DNA from: Molanna angustata
Taxonomy: Eukaryota > Arthropoda > Insecta > Trichoptera > Molannidae
Reading direction: 5' to 3'
Assembly: GCA_963576475.1 (NCBI GenBank)
Contig: OY754977.1
Location: 11,163,089-11,227,088, forward strand
Length of the DNA: 64,000 nt
Position 1 is the stretch's first letter. Each line of letters opens with the position of its first letter. The notes beneath the pieces are model-generated. The model was given only the letters and a program-made list of their open reading frames with translations, had not been told where the DNA came from and ran no database searches. Below are positions 46,301 through 56,344 of this stretch, piece by piece. A program made the position numbers and the translations under genes.

Positions 46301-49300
46301 GATTTTAAAACACTAGGCTTATACATATCACATTCAATGCTGCACGGTAGTGAAGAAAGTTTAGATTGATGTTTATTTATTTTTCTATTTTAGTTACAAG
46401 TTTATTATATTTAACAAAATATAACTTATATATAATATCAAATAAAATAATAAATATAGTAAAGTACTAAATTTAAAACATTCATACATCGAAGAGCTCT
46501 AATATTTTATATTTATTTTAAGTTAAAACAGGCCTTCTCCAAGATGTCGAAGGGCTTATCGTTATATGAAATTGTGGAAATGCTAGAAACAGAAAATAAT
46601 ATTAGAACAAGGGCTATAATTATCGAACAGCCTGAAAACGCAACAGCGCCAATTTCAGATGAAGATTCTGGAGACGAAGAGGGTGGAACGATAAATAATC
46701 TACCAGGTTCTTTGAAAAAAATGCTAAATATCAAGCATCAATACGAGGAAAGAAATGGTATTCGAGCCCTTTGTTCTTCTGTTTTGAATTAATTTTACTA
46801 AATGCTTGGCAATTACACAAAACATTTGAGGAAAAATCTTTAGATCTTTTGGAGTTTCGTCGCCGTATAGAATCTAACTATCTGGAGACCTACGGTCATC
46901 CTCCAGAGACTGGAAGAAAGGGAAGACCATCTCAGAAGTGCAATATGGGTTCAAGATATGATGGTCTGAATCATAATATAGTAAACCAAAATAAGCAAAC
47001 ACGTTGCCGTCAATGCCATAAAAACACATTTAAATGTGAAAAATGTAATGTTGCCTTGCATGTCAAATGTGCAATCATATATCATCATAAGTAGTTTTTT
47101 TTTAATAGTAAATTTTGTAGTACCTAGTAATAATAATGCTAAGAAAATAATATTTTATAGTAATAATATTTTAATAATAATATTTTTATAGTATCTAGTA
47201 GTAGTAGTATATTCTTCTAATGTCATAAAAATGTAGTCCATGTGCCTAGTGATCCGATTTCGGAACACCTTATTTCTCAAAAACTAGAAACAATAAAAAA
47301 AAAAGTTACTTAAAAATATTTTTTTTTACACCATTTCATGTAACATATATGAATTTCAGGAAAAAAATCGCAAAAAAAACCTTAGGTCTAAATGGGTTAA
47401 GGTTCTCATCTCAAAAATCATATTTTTTTATCTGCCTCATCATAAGATGAAAAAAAAATTGTTGAATCAAATTTAATTGAGGCTTCATATTGCTTGAGTT
47501 GGTTTGAAGAAATTGCTTTATGTAAAAAAAGACCTTTTTTGTACTATGTATAAATAAAATAAACAATTGTAAATGTTATATTGTCCGGATTGATCATCTA
47601 AATCAGCCAATCGACTTTGAGTATGTGTATAAACACTTATTAAGATTGATCCTGTTTTTTTTGTTTTGTTTCTCTAATAATTAACAGTATATATTGTATT
47701 TTTCTGTGTAATCCTTGTACAGTGAAGTTAAATGAATCATTATATATAATTTTCTCTACTATCAGTACTTTCTAGTTATGAAGATTTATGTTTGAAGTTT
47801 GTCAACTACAGTGCTAATCGGAATTATAATCAGTTGCTGTAAAAGTGTTTAATATATTTTCTGTTTACAAGAAAATAAAAACATCCCCCAACATCATTAC
47901 ACACCCAAGTGACATCTATTAAGAATAAACTGTATTCAACTTTCTTCCTATGTTACGGTGTACTTCCAAATTGTATGAACATTGGTGTAAATCAACAGTG
48001 TAGATACAGCCAGCTGTCGACTAGAGGTAGAGTGGTCAAGAACTCAACGCGGTATCGTTCTTGGAAGCAACGTGTGACGAGTTAAAACCAAAGCCGTCCA
48101 ATCTAATTTTGTGTTTTTATTTTATATTTAACGCACCACATTACACTACCAAGATGGCATCTAATAGTGTGGCGACCAGGAGTCGTCAACCGTCAGACGC
48201 TGAGGACAGGGGAAGGAGAATGAATAAACAAGAAACAATTACAATAGCTGAATTGAAAGAATTACTGCTGACAACAATTTACAATCAAGATAAGAAATTT
48301 GAAGAAATAATAGACCAAAATAAAAAAATGCTGGATTCTATCAACTGCATAACTAAACAATACGAAGACATCTGCATTAAGCTAAATGAAGCAGAGAAGA
48401 ATAACAGCGAGTTAACAAAAAAGAACATGGAATATGAAAAACGAATAGTTAAGCTCGAAGAATGTGTCAAATTGCAAGAGAGCCTAAATAAAAAGAACAA
48501 TTATACCATAAACACTGAACATGAACAGCGTAACAGATCCCACAATGTTGAAATTAAAGGGGTTAATCAGGCCAATAACGAAAAATTACCTGAGATAATA
48601 CAATCCATCGCTAAAATTTTAGGCTCAGACCTTGATCTGCGTGAGATTGATTACATCGTTCGTGTACGATCCAATTCTATCGCCACACCCAGGCCTATTA
48701 TAGTCAAATTTATCCGACAAATGGCAAGGGACAATTTCCTGGCACTGATAAGAACGAAGAGAAGAACAATCACCAACAAGGATATTGGCATCGCCGGGAC
48801 CCCCCGAAACATTCTTATAAATGAACACCTGACACTATACAATAAAGAGATACTTTATAAAGCCCGCTTATTCGCTAAAGACAAGAACATTAAGTATATT
48901 TGGGTGAGAAACGGTAAGGTTTTTCTGCGACGAAACGATACATCTCCAAAAATCTTGATTTCTCGGGAGCAGGATTTGGAAAAATTGAACTTGTCATAGA
49001 GTTTCTGTTAATCAATTTTGTAATTTGTAGACACTATCTAATTGTTAATAGTCATCATCTCATGTTTGTGCTCATTTTTCTGTCTCTCTTATATATTCCT
49101 TTCCCAACCTCGCGATCACTATACCTAATTCCAGCCCTTCTTATCCTATTTTCCTACCTAATGTACATCGACCAACTGTCTGTTATAATTAATCTCTATA
49201 ATGTTGGTATCAAATTATTGATATTGACTTTTCTATGTTGTTTACAGTTAACCCCAACTCCTATTTTACCTAAGGCCATAGACGTGTCTCTATGTTTACC

Positions 49301-52300
49301 CGTCTTACTCGTACAAATGGTACTAGAAAACTAGATATATACTACCAAAATGTAAGGGGGCTCCGAACTAAGACAAATGAGGTATACCAGAGTATACTTT
49401 GTGGAAATTGTGATGTGTACTGTCTGTCGGAAACTTGGCTGAATAACAACTTTCTAAACTCTGAACTTTTTGATCAAAGATATGTGGTTTTTAGAAGAGA
49501 CAGAGACTCGTCTGTCTCAACTATGGGTGGAGGAGTTTTGATAGCTGTTAAGTCGAACCTTAATCCAGTTCAGCAATTCTCATGGTCCTCTTCGTCGGAG
49601 GACTTATGGGTATCTATCCCATTAAGCCCTGCCACAAAACTACACATATGCTGCTCATATATCGCGCCTGGCATTGATCATTCTGCATGTCTTAAAACAC
49701 ACTTGGATATGGTAGAAGAGATATCCTCCCTTTTCAATGACGATACAATATTGTTAATCGGTGACTATAACCTCCCCTATATCAGCTGGACGCTTGATGG
49801 CGACTCCTTGCCTACTGTCGATAACTATGTTAAAAATCCATCTAATACTCACTTCGTCAACTTTCTCTCGTTGACTGGCATGAGACAGTACTGTCTGGTA
49901 CCTAATACTTCACTCAGAATATTAGATCTTGCTGTCTCAAATCATATATGTGAAGTTGTATCATCTCAATCACACCTGGTCACTCCTGATCCCCACCACA
50001 GAACGTTATCCATTACCTTGAATATGTGTATAACAAGAAATAGTCTAATGAAAAATAACTCTAGAGATGTTATTCTCTTTGATAGGGCTGATTATACGAA
50101 AATAAAAGGTGATCTATCGGCTTATGATTGGGAAAATGAACTATCTGATCTGGCTCTTGATGAAGGTGTAGATAGATTTTATGAAATATTGTCTAAAGTC
50201 ATACGTGATAACATACCTATCAAAAAAATAAGATCGGGTCACTCTTTCCCTCACTGGTTCTCTGCTGGGTTAATAAATATTATTAAGGAAAAACATAAAT
50301 ATCACAAAAAATGGAAAAAATCTCTGAATCCCATGGATTATTTATCCTTTTCATTATTAAGAAAACGACAAAAATTGATACAAGGTTATTGTTATGAAAA
50401 GTACGTGAAGGATATTGAAAATGATATTAAACATGATCCAAAAACTCTATTTTCCTTTATAAAGACTAAGCGAAATTCAGCTGGTACACCTAAGACGATG
50501 TCACACAATAATACTACGCATACGGATCCTAAATCTATATGCAATTTATTTAACGATTTCTTTACCTCAGTACATATTCGAGATGATAACGCAATGACCA
50601 GAACTGAACATCATCTGAACGATTTTGCTTTCTCCTCTTCCATTTTTATTAATAATATTGAAATAGACACTGCACTCGTTACCAAATATGTTAAATCTAT
50701 TGATGAAAATAAAGGCCCGGGTTCTGATAATATACCAGGAAAATTTATAAAAAGATGCTCTCCAATGATTTCAATACCAATGTCTATAATATTTAATAAA
50801 TCCATAAAGGAGGGCTGCTTCCCCGCATTATGGAAGAAAACAATAATTACCCCAATTCATAAAAGTGGTAACCCAAATGAAATAACAAATTACCGTCCTA
50901 TATCAAAGCTTCCAATATTAAGTAAACTGTTGGAAAAAATAATTATTGACCAGATTCTACCTCTTCTAAATCCTCTAATCATTTCAAACCAACATGGGTT
51001 TCGGATTAAAAAATCTATAGAAACAAACTTGCTTGAGTTTACCCATAGTGTTACTAGAGCAATGCACGATAGATTACAGGTGGATACAATTTACAGTGAC
51101 TTTTCTAAAGCATTCGACAAATTAAATCACAAAATTTTACTACATAAGGTCTGGAACATCGGGATTAGAGGAGATCTCTTTAGGTGGTTTAATTCATATA
51201 TAAGTAACAGGTCTCAGGCTGTGGCTTTGCACGGTCACAATTCTAACTATAAACCTATTTTTTCCGGAGTACCCCAGGGCTCTCATCTGGGGCCTCTGCT
51301 ATTCTTAATTTACATTAACGATATAAAATCTTGTCTTAAACATTCCAACATACTGTTGTTCACAGATGATGCTAAAATATTTAAAGAAATTAAAAGCCCG
51401 TCAGATTGTTTGGAGCTCCAAGATGATTTATATAGTTTACAACGTTATTGTGCGGAAAATCAATTGTTCTTAAATGTGGAAAAATGTAATTACATAACAT
51501 ACTCTCGAAACCGTAATAAAATATTATTTAAATATAAAATCAATAATGAAGAACTGATATATAAATCTGAAATCAGGGATTTAGGTATAATACTGGACGA
51601 AAAACTATCTTTCACTAATCATATTGAATACATAACAACTAAAGCATATAAAACCCTCGGATTCATATTTCGAAACACGAAACCTTTTCATAACTCTGAC
51701 ACGCTGCGTATATTATTTAATTCATTTATTAGAAGCTTACTGGAATTTGGATCGGTTGTATGGAATCCAAACTATGAAATACATATTAACGCAATAGAAA
51801 ATCTTCAAAAAAAATATATAAAGCAATTAAATTTTCGTAATAGACTACATTTCTCTAACTATCCTCAAGCTCTTAAACACCACAACACAAAACAACTGGA
51901 GACACGCAGATCAATCCATGATATTTGTTTTCTATATAAAATTATTAACGGTCTGATCGACAGCGCACCCCTTCTAAGCACACTCCGTTTTCACTGTCCA
52001 CTTAGGAGAAATAGAAACCAGTCTCTCTTTTATATAGAACCTTCTAAAACTAACTATATGCTAAATTCTTATATTAATAGAGCTTGTACTGGGTACAATA
52101 GAAATTGTTTGAGCGTTCCGGAGTTGGATATGTTTGCTTCAAGTTTTTATGTATTCAAAAAAAAAATTGTGAATTTGTCGGATGTTTAATCTGTGCTCTG
52201 TTTTGTTGTGCACATCTTTAACTTTTTAATTGTGCCCCTTTAACATTAACTTTAACTTAATTTTAATTTACTATTCTTCATACATTGAGACACGTGAGGC

Positions 52301-55300
52301 AAATCATAATATGAGTTTCTAGTGGTCAATGCTTCCCCCCACTCCCCTTCCTACCTCTCTCCTTTCCCATCCTGTCTTCATAATTGTTAATAAATGTGTA
52401 TGTACTTAATATATTTAGAATACTATAATTGGCAACATAAAAATTATCTCTGTATATCTGTATAAATCTTTATTGTAATGCTGTTGTATTCTATAAAATA
52501 AAAAATAAAAATAAAAATAAATATATTCCTGTTACAGTTGTATTGAGATACCTTCTTCAATATTATTTTTACCTGAGATTTTTCAGTGAACATATCGATG
52601 TGTGCCACATGAAGAAGTAACTTTTCAGTTCTGTTGGGATGGAGCATGACAGCTTCGCTTGCCGATTTTACAAATTCTTCATTTACTTTGTAACAACCGT
52701 AAGCATCAATTTTCTGTAAAACAAACATTAACAATATAATGCAACAATTCTAAATATCTATTTTAGTTCGAGAGATAGCAATGTTTTCGATGAATCATTT
52801 TTTAATAGCTGTTTTTTTTTTATCTCCTTCCTTATTGAATATATTGAAAAAGGTAAGTCTGGCACCTGAGAATGATTGCGTTTACCACTATCCATGCACT
52901 TTATATGTGAAAATTGCAGATTTTAATATTATTTCAATATAATTTCTACCTATAAGAACCGTCCGTTTGTGAAATATGTAATTACTGTTTCTGAAATATG
53001 TAAAAAAAAAAAATAAAAAAAAAAAATATTTTTTTCAGAAATTTGCACTGAACAAATCACCAAGTTACATTGTAATCAGACGAATGGTATAAGAGCACAA
53101 AAAGGACATTAACCCAATCAAGACGGGTAGGTACAAGTACTTGCATTCCCTACGGACGGACAGTATTTCGCATCCCACACAGTTTTTTTTTCAATCTCGT
53201 TTTAATTGAATATAATAACTGTAAAAAAAATCCAATGATGTAGATATTTGATAAAAAGATCAAAGATAAACAAATGATCACATAAACTCAATGAAATCGA
53301 CTACTTCATAATATAAACATAAGATAAATTTAATGAAGAATAATATTATCGTATTTATCTCCATACAAAAAAGTACATGGCGTCATCGATATGTCACGTG
53401 ATCCTTCCAGCATTTGATGTAGATAAGGAATATGCGCCGATTGTGTATTGGTATGGATCGAATTCAAAGCAGAATGTTGAGCGCGAAGTATCCCTCTTTC
53501 CTACGCGCATGCGTATTACATCCTTACAAAGCGCGGGAGAGTGTGAATTTCGCCGGTGATGATTGATGAATTTCAGTGTTTAGAGTTCTTAATTTTTTTA
53601 AATAATTTAACAATTGTTTTGTTGATTCACCGACAGATGTCTTGAAGTCAAATATATGGGAGTAATATTCATCTAATTTTCGTCTCAATCAAGTATGAAT
53701 TTACTGAGATATGAAGGTTCACAATTGTGTATAGCCATGAGGGCATGTATAGATGACGCTCAGCGTTTAGGCACGCAGCCGGTGGGCATCTATACATGAC
53801 GCTCGTCTTAAAAAGGTTAAAAGATACAAATGATATTAAAATATGCAATTTTCACCTATAGAAAGGGGATGTACATTGGTATACGCAATCACTCCCAGGT
53901 GTCAGGCTTACCTTTATCATACCTATATTCAATGAGGAAGGAAATATCAAAAAACCAGCCATTAAAAATGAATTGTTTGAACAATGCTATCTCTTGACAA
54001 TTTGGTTTACAAACAAGCAGGTTACATGCTTCATAAACAAACCAAGTGGGTTGTGGCCAACGCTATACTTCTCACTACCAAATCACTCCACAAAGTATTT
54101 GAATTTTCAACATTTTTATAAAATGAGTGATCAATATTTTATTTAATTATTAAAACTTGATAATTCTTCAATACAATTTTATGAAAGTGCTGGCCTTTTT
54201 TGAAAATTCAAAATAAAAATATCAAATTTTATGTTTCTTGAACTTGGGGTCACTTTGAAATATTTGACAGAAAAAAAATTCAAGCACTATTCAGACATCC
54301 TTTGAAATCTAATGGGGCCTAAGCGAGTATTAGATATACAAATTTGCAAACTTTAAAAATAATAAAATGAGCATAAAATAGAATAAACACGCCATACACA
54401 CACAGAGATACTAGTTGATAACCTGCAATAAAAAAAAAGTCTTAAAAATTGCGAAATCATAACTACCCACTATGGCCCAGTATTTCAGTCGGCCCTTAGG
54501 AGTTTAACTCAAGTTTAACAAAAATATTGCGTATTTCAGTACCTAATCTTCCCTTAAATACGTCACTAAACGACAAATATTTAACTCAACGTTTCTGGCG
54601 GATCGCGTGTCTTAATCTTGAGTTAAGTATTGTTTCTAGCCTTTTTCGCCAGGTGGCGTACTAATCGCCGCACGCTTTAATGTTTTATTTCATTTTATAC
54701 TACAAATAACTATGCATAATAATTATAATCATGATTTATTTTTGTTGTTAAAATAAAAGACTTGATATAGAAGTGGTTCATGTATTTAATATTTATTTTC
54801 TTTTTTACATAATTATGATGTATTGCCTGACAACAAACGAAATAAACTGACAGCCATAATGAAACGTCAGGCACGCAACTTTATTTTTGCGATGTTTTTT
54901 CATCCCACTTTTTAAATTGATCCATCCTGTTTCTATATATATAATGTGTATTCTTAAATTTTCTACATAAGACACTATTTTACCATTATCACTTAGTTCC
55001 ATGTCCATCTGTAAAATCTACATACATTTTGCATTGAAGAACTACGTACGTAGTACATATTCAATGACATTTTTTCACTACAATGTTTGATTTTAATTAA
55101 AAAAAACATCGATCGGTATAAAAAAATTAAAAAGTAACATGCTGTGTAATGAAACAAATAAAATAATGTGTTGTTATAATAATAAAATAATATTTAGTCA
55201 CAGCTTCGCGTCACGTATCATTTAAGGTTATTACAATTTTGACAGATGCGTTATAGATAATAACCATAGAAAAACGTAAAATATATCTATAGTTGAAGAT

Positions 55301-55914
55301 TACGTAACTGACGTTTCATTTTGCACTGAAATACGCGAATGAAATTTAATCTTCCCTAAACTTTTAACTTGGATTACCAAATCCAACGATTTAAGGGCCA
55401 ACTGAAATCTCGGGCCTATATCACCTTGGGTTAGTGAGGAGTAAAATAGATTGTATATTTAAGCAATATGATTATAATGAAAAATTGATAATCTCGATGG
55501 TTATTATTCATGAGAAAGAACTTAATGTACGTTATAAAATGCTTTTAATATTTTTTTCCAATATCAACAAAAATGATAATTTTGAGAAATATACGAATGT
55601 CTAGGGCCAATTTTTCAGAAGAAGCAGGTAGTAGTAGGTATGGCAAATATAAAGTGAACATAGTCTAACTAAAATAACATGAAAGAAAAATGTTACCGTT
55701 ATTTCTGGACACAACTGCACTAATCTGACAAGAGCCCCATTGGTGAGTTCATCATTGTGTCGACAAACCAATGTTCGAAGTTTGGCTCCGTTTTCATTGA
55801 CCGCTATTTGATCAAAAACTTTGTCTGTTATCCCCAAATCGCTTATGCCAAGCACCTCCAAATCTGGAAGCTTCCAAACGTAGCTAACACCTTCGTCTGT
55901 CAAACCTGGAAGGC
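43211..55914 (-). CDS. Leucine-rich-repeat protein with acidic C-terminus (3' four exons)
   Basis: Four exons splice in phase on the minus strand: 55914-55697, 52713-52573, 44712-44544 and 43344-43211, encoding 218 residues to a TAG stop. The first shows two LRR-like units (LPDLEVLGISDLGITDKVF and AKLRTLVCRHNDELTNGALV, then LVQLCPEI), the AMN1/F-box-LRR style of repeat. Then come KIDAYGCYKVNEEFVKSASE and HPNRTEKLLLHVAHIDM. The C-terminus is Asp-rich (DSDDDDGDDYDDLSD, DDFYDDDDDSDMDDGPELL) and ends LLRGAFLL. The function cannot be named; LRR proteins of this type often act in protein-protein recognition, for example in ubiquitin ligases. Upstream exons are missing; see 63974-64000. Confidence 0.75.
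43374..43805 (+). repeat. Dispersed repeat R-D, copy 1
   Basis: Homologous to 53358-53815: TTTGATGTAGATAAGGAATA, TATGCGCCGATTGTGTATTG, TCCTACGCGCATGCGTATTA and the closing palindrome-like GGGCATGTATAGATGACACT..GGGCTTCTATACATGATGCT. No ORF. Both copies sit in introns of the LRR gene. Confidence 0.65.
43898..44000 (-). mobile_element. SINE-B 3' part, minus copy
   Basis: Reverse complement of the body of the SINE at 44129-44345: AACTAACAGGTAGGTACTAT, CACGCACCCAATAACAAGTT and TATCGTCTCACAGA. It forms an inverted pair with that copy. Confidence 0.65.
44129..44345 (+). mobile_element. tRNA-derived SINE (SINE-B), with head
   Basis: A box TGGTTCAGTTGG (44137-44148) and B box GGTTCTATTCC (44181-44191). 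The body has GATCTGTGAGACGATTAATA, TTTTATTGGGTGCGTGTTAA and CATAGTACGTGTTAG. Truncated relatives lie at 17031, 23268, 43898 and 58132. Confidence 0.8.
44544..44712 (-). CDS. LRR gene, first acidic exon
   Basis: 169 nt, acceptor GATTTCAG, donor G|GTAAGA, ends phase 1. It encodes EVIRNIKCPLLKVETTED, a Cys/Tyr-containing stretch, and the first Asp run. Confidence 0.78.
44755..45000 (+). mobile_element. LINE 3' tail fragment, degenerate
   Basis: CCTGTGATGAGGACATTGTT..GTGGAGCAGGCAGGAATAGC is homologous to the CEVDDIIRWSRQRR region of the LINE tail at 3540-3600. Many breaks. Confidence 0.5.
45100..45310 (-). repeat. Dispersed repeat, inverted partner of 36527-36725
   Basis: CAGGCCCACGAGCACAGGTG and CACTCACCCACCAACCTCCG are the reverse complement of the other copy. 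Unclassified. Confidence 0.6.
45660..45862 (-). mobile_element. SINE-C, copy 2
   Basis: The minus strand begins GTGCCGACCACCGTGGCACA with A-box-like TGGCACAGTTAG, then TGGGTTCGATTAGC as a decayed B box. The body matches 42641-42850 (TTGCCATACGGCAATAAACC). Confidence 0.65.
45921..47396 (+). mobile_element. piggyBac element with internal deletion
   Basis: Bounded by TTAA on both sides (45917-45920, 47397-47400) with terminal repeats CCCATTTAAGCCTAG and, inverted, CCCATTTAGACCTAAG. It holds the two ends of a piggyBac transposase but not the DDD catalytic core. TTAA duplications and a C-terminal cysteine-rich domain are piggyBac hallmarks. It is non-autonomous and in an intron of the LRR gene. 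Confidence 0.88.
46544..47094 (+). pseudogene. piggyBac transposase remnant (N- and C-terminal ends)
   Basis: The N-terminal part (82 codons from ATG 46544) has the acidic leader ISDEDSGDEEGGTINNLPG. The C-terminal part (in frame -1, ~46771-47094) has LDLLEFRRRIESNYLETYGH and the zinc-binding CRQCHKNTFKCEKCNVALH, ending HVKCAIIYHHK. The ~1.2 kb usually encoding the DNA-cleaving DDD domain is missing and the two parts are out of frame with each other. No transposition activity is expected. Confidence 0.82.
47401..48000. other. LRR-gene intron, nothing recognised
   Basis: AT-rich. The 5' UTR of the following LINE may begin within 47850-48100, but no boundary was found. Confidence 0.35.
48154..48999 (+). 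CDS. LINE ORF1 (coiled coil + FP-like C-terminus)
   Basis: 281 aa nucleic-acid-binding ORF1 protein of the LINE below. The start is taken at ATG 48154 (AAGATGG context); the open frame upstream has only TTG. Residues ~30-125 form a Lys/Glu-rich coiled coil (LKELLLTTIYNQDKKFEEII, KKNMEYEKRIVKLEE). The second half, HNVEIKGV, RPIIVKFIRQMARDNFLAL, NILINEHLTLYNKEILYKAR, IKYIWVRNGKVFLRR, is the domain shared with baculovirus FP-like proteins and L1-type ORF1s. Intact. Inserted in an intron of the LRR gene, opposite strand. Confidence 0.85.
   Translation: MASNSVATRSRQPSDAEDRGRRMNKQETITIAELKELLLTTIYNQDKKFEEIIDQNKKMLDSINCITKQYEDICIKLNEAEKNNSELTKKNMEYEKRIVKLEECVKLQESLNKKNNYTINTEHEQRNRSHNVEIKGVNQANNEKLPEIIQSIAKILGSDLDLREIDYIVRVRSNSIATPRPIIVKFIRQMARDNFLALIRTKRRTITNKDIGIAGTPRNILINEHLTLYNKEILYKARLFAKDKNIKYIWVRNGKVFLRRNDTSPKILISREQDLEKLNLS
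49292..52189 (+). CDS. LINE ORF2, CR1/jockey group (endonuclease + RT)
   Basis: 965 aa, open throughout. The AP endonuclease domain spans residues ~10-245: YYQNVRGLRTK, LSETWLNN, GGGVLIAVK, LLIGDYNLP, TPDPHHRTLSI. RT follows: GPGSDNIPGKFIKRC, NYRPISKLPILSKLLEKII, QHGFRIKKSIETNLLEF, DFSKAFDKLNHKIL, GVPQGSHLGPLLFLIYIND, catalytic FTDD at residues 690-693, and the thumb RDLGIILDEKLSFTNHI. FTDD replaces the usual FADD/YADD; both aspartates are kept. An A-rich tail (AAAATAAAAATAAAAATAAA region, ~52493-52527) marks the 3' end. Likely full length and potentially competent. Confidence 0.9.
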   Translation: MFTRLTRTNGTRKLDIYYQNVRGLRTKTNEVYQSILCGNCDVYCLSETWLNNNFLNSELFDQRYVVFRRDRDSSVSTMGGGVLIAVKSNLNPVQQFSWSSSSEDLWVSIPLSPATKLHICCSYIAPGIDHSACLKTHLDMVEEISSLFNDDTILLIGDYNLPYISWTLDGDSLPTVDNYVKNPSNTHFVNFLSLTGMRQYCLVPNTSLRILDLAVSNHICEVVSSQSHLVTPDPHHRTLSITLNMCITRNSLMKNNSRDVILFDRADYTKIKGDLSAYDWENELSDLALDEGVDRFYEILSKVIRDNIPIKKIRSGHSFPHWFSAGLINIIKEKHKYHKKWKKSLNPMDYLSFSLLRKRQKLIQGYCYEKYVKDIENDIKHDPKTLFSFIKTKRNSAGTPKTMSHNNTTHTDPKSICNLFNDFFTSVHIRDDNAMTRTEHHLNDFAFSSSIFINNIEIDTALVTKYVKSIDENKGPGSDNIPGKFIKRCSPMISIPMSIIFNKSIKEGCFPALWKKTIITPIHKSGNPNEITNYRPISKLPILSKLLEKIIIDQILPLLNPLIISNQHGFRIKKSIETNLLEFTHSVTRAMHDRLQVDTIYSDFSKAFDKLNHKILLHKVWNIGIRGDLFRWFNSYISNRSQAVALHGHNSNYKPIFSGVPQGSHLGPLLFLIYINDIKSCLKHSNILLFTDDAKIFKEIKSPSDCLELQDDLYSLQRYCAENQLFLNVEKCNYITYSRNRNKILFKYKINNEELIYKSEIRDLGIILDEKLSFTNHIEYITTKAYKTLGFIFRNTKPFHNSDTLRILFNSFIRSLLEFGSVVWNPNYEIHINAIENLQKKYIKQLNFRNRLHFSNYPQALKHHNTKQLETRRSIHDICFLYKIINGLIDSAPLLSTLRFHCPLRRNRNQSLFYIEPSKTNYMLNSYINRACTGYNRNCLSVPELDMFASSFYVFKKKIVNLSDV
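52573..52713 (-). CDS. LRR gene, exon KIDAYG..TEKSQ
   Basis: 47 codons, acceptor GTTTTACAG, donor CAG|GTAAAA, phase 0 both sides. Confidence 0.78.
52714..53357. other. LRR-gene intron, nothing recognised
   Basis: AT-rich, poly(A) run near 53009-53030, no gene. Confidence 0.35.
53358..53815 (+). repeat. Dispersed repeat R-D, copy 2
   Basis: Better preserved copy of 43374-43805. Its right end is an imperfect palindrome, GGGCATGTATAGATGACGCT then GGGCATCTATACATGACGCT. No ORF worth calling. Confidence 0.65.
53816..54470. other. LRR-gene intron, nothing recognised
   Basis: AT-rich, no gene or repeat match. Confidence 0.35.
54474..55416. mobile_element. Inverted-repeat DNA element, 943 bp
   Basis: The ends GGCCCAGTATTTCAGTCGGC and, inverted, GGCCCGAGATTTCAGTTGGC match, continuing CCTTA. 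TAT flanks lie on both sides (54471-54473, 55417-55419). Inner blocks GTATTTCAGT and its inverse ACTGAAATACGC repeat the motif. No readable transposase. Superfamily undecided. Confidence 0.65.
55697..55914 (-). CDS. LRR gene, exon with leucine-rich repeats
   Basis: 218 nt, acceptor AATATATTAG, donor ACG|GTAACA. It begins with a two-base partial codon, so the preceding exon must end in phase 1. Confidence 0.75.
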
Positions 55915-56344
55915 CTAATATATTTAATATACAATTATAAATTATTTATTTTCTGGCACAGTTCAGGGGTGACATCTGTGTGAGAACACTGTCACCTCAT
56001 TTATAAAGACTGTTACTTTCATTGTTTACAAATAAATCAACTCTTCAATAGATGGCATTATAAAAAGGTTTCATTGTTACATCATAGATGGCAATAGTAA
56101 TAATGTCCTATTTTCAACCAATCTGTTACTCATTATTAAAATATATAAACATTTAAAATTGCATTGATAAGGGAACTCAATAAGAAGGCACAATTGGTGA
56201 ACGTTGCGCAAGTGCATAAAGTGATTACGTAAACCAGCTGATGACAAGTCGTAAGCCCTGTAGGTGCCTTGAGTTCCTGGTTCTTCTATAATAATCCAAC
56301 TTTGTCTCTATTGAGATATAAAAAATTTATACTAATTAATAATA
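55915..56344. other. Upstream of the LRR exon, nothing recognised
   Basis: AT-rich, no gene. A local hairpin lies near 55965-56020, with arms GGGGTGACATCTGTGTGAG and CTCATTT..AGACTG (weak). Confidence 0.3.

Larger units (their letters stand above)
48000..52527 (+). mobile_element. Full-length CR1/jockey-type LINE
   Basis: A two-ORF element with an A-rich 3' tail. ORF1 and ORF2 are separated by 292 bp. The 5' boundary is approximate. A target duplication was not proven. It lies in sense opposite to the surrounding LRR gene. Confidence 0.8.

Noticed and set aside
48061..48153. N-terminal extension of LINE ORF1
   Set aside because: Opens on TTG, not ATG; the first ATG in good context is at 48154.
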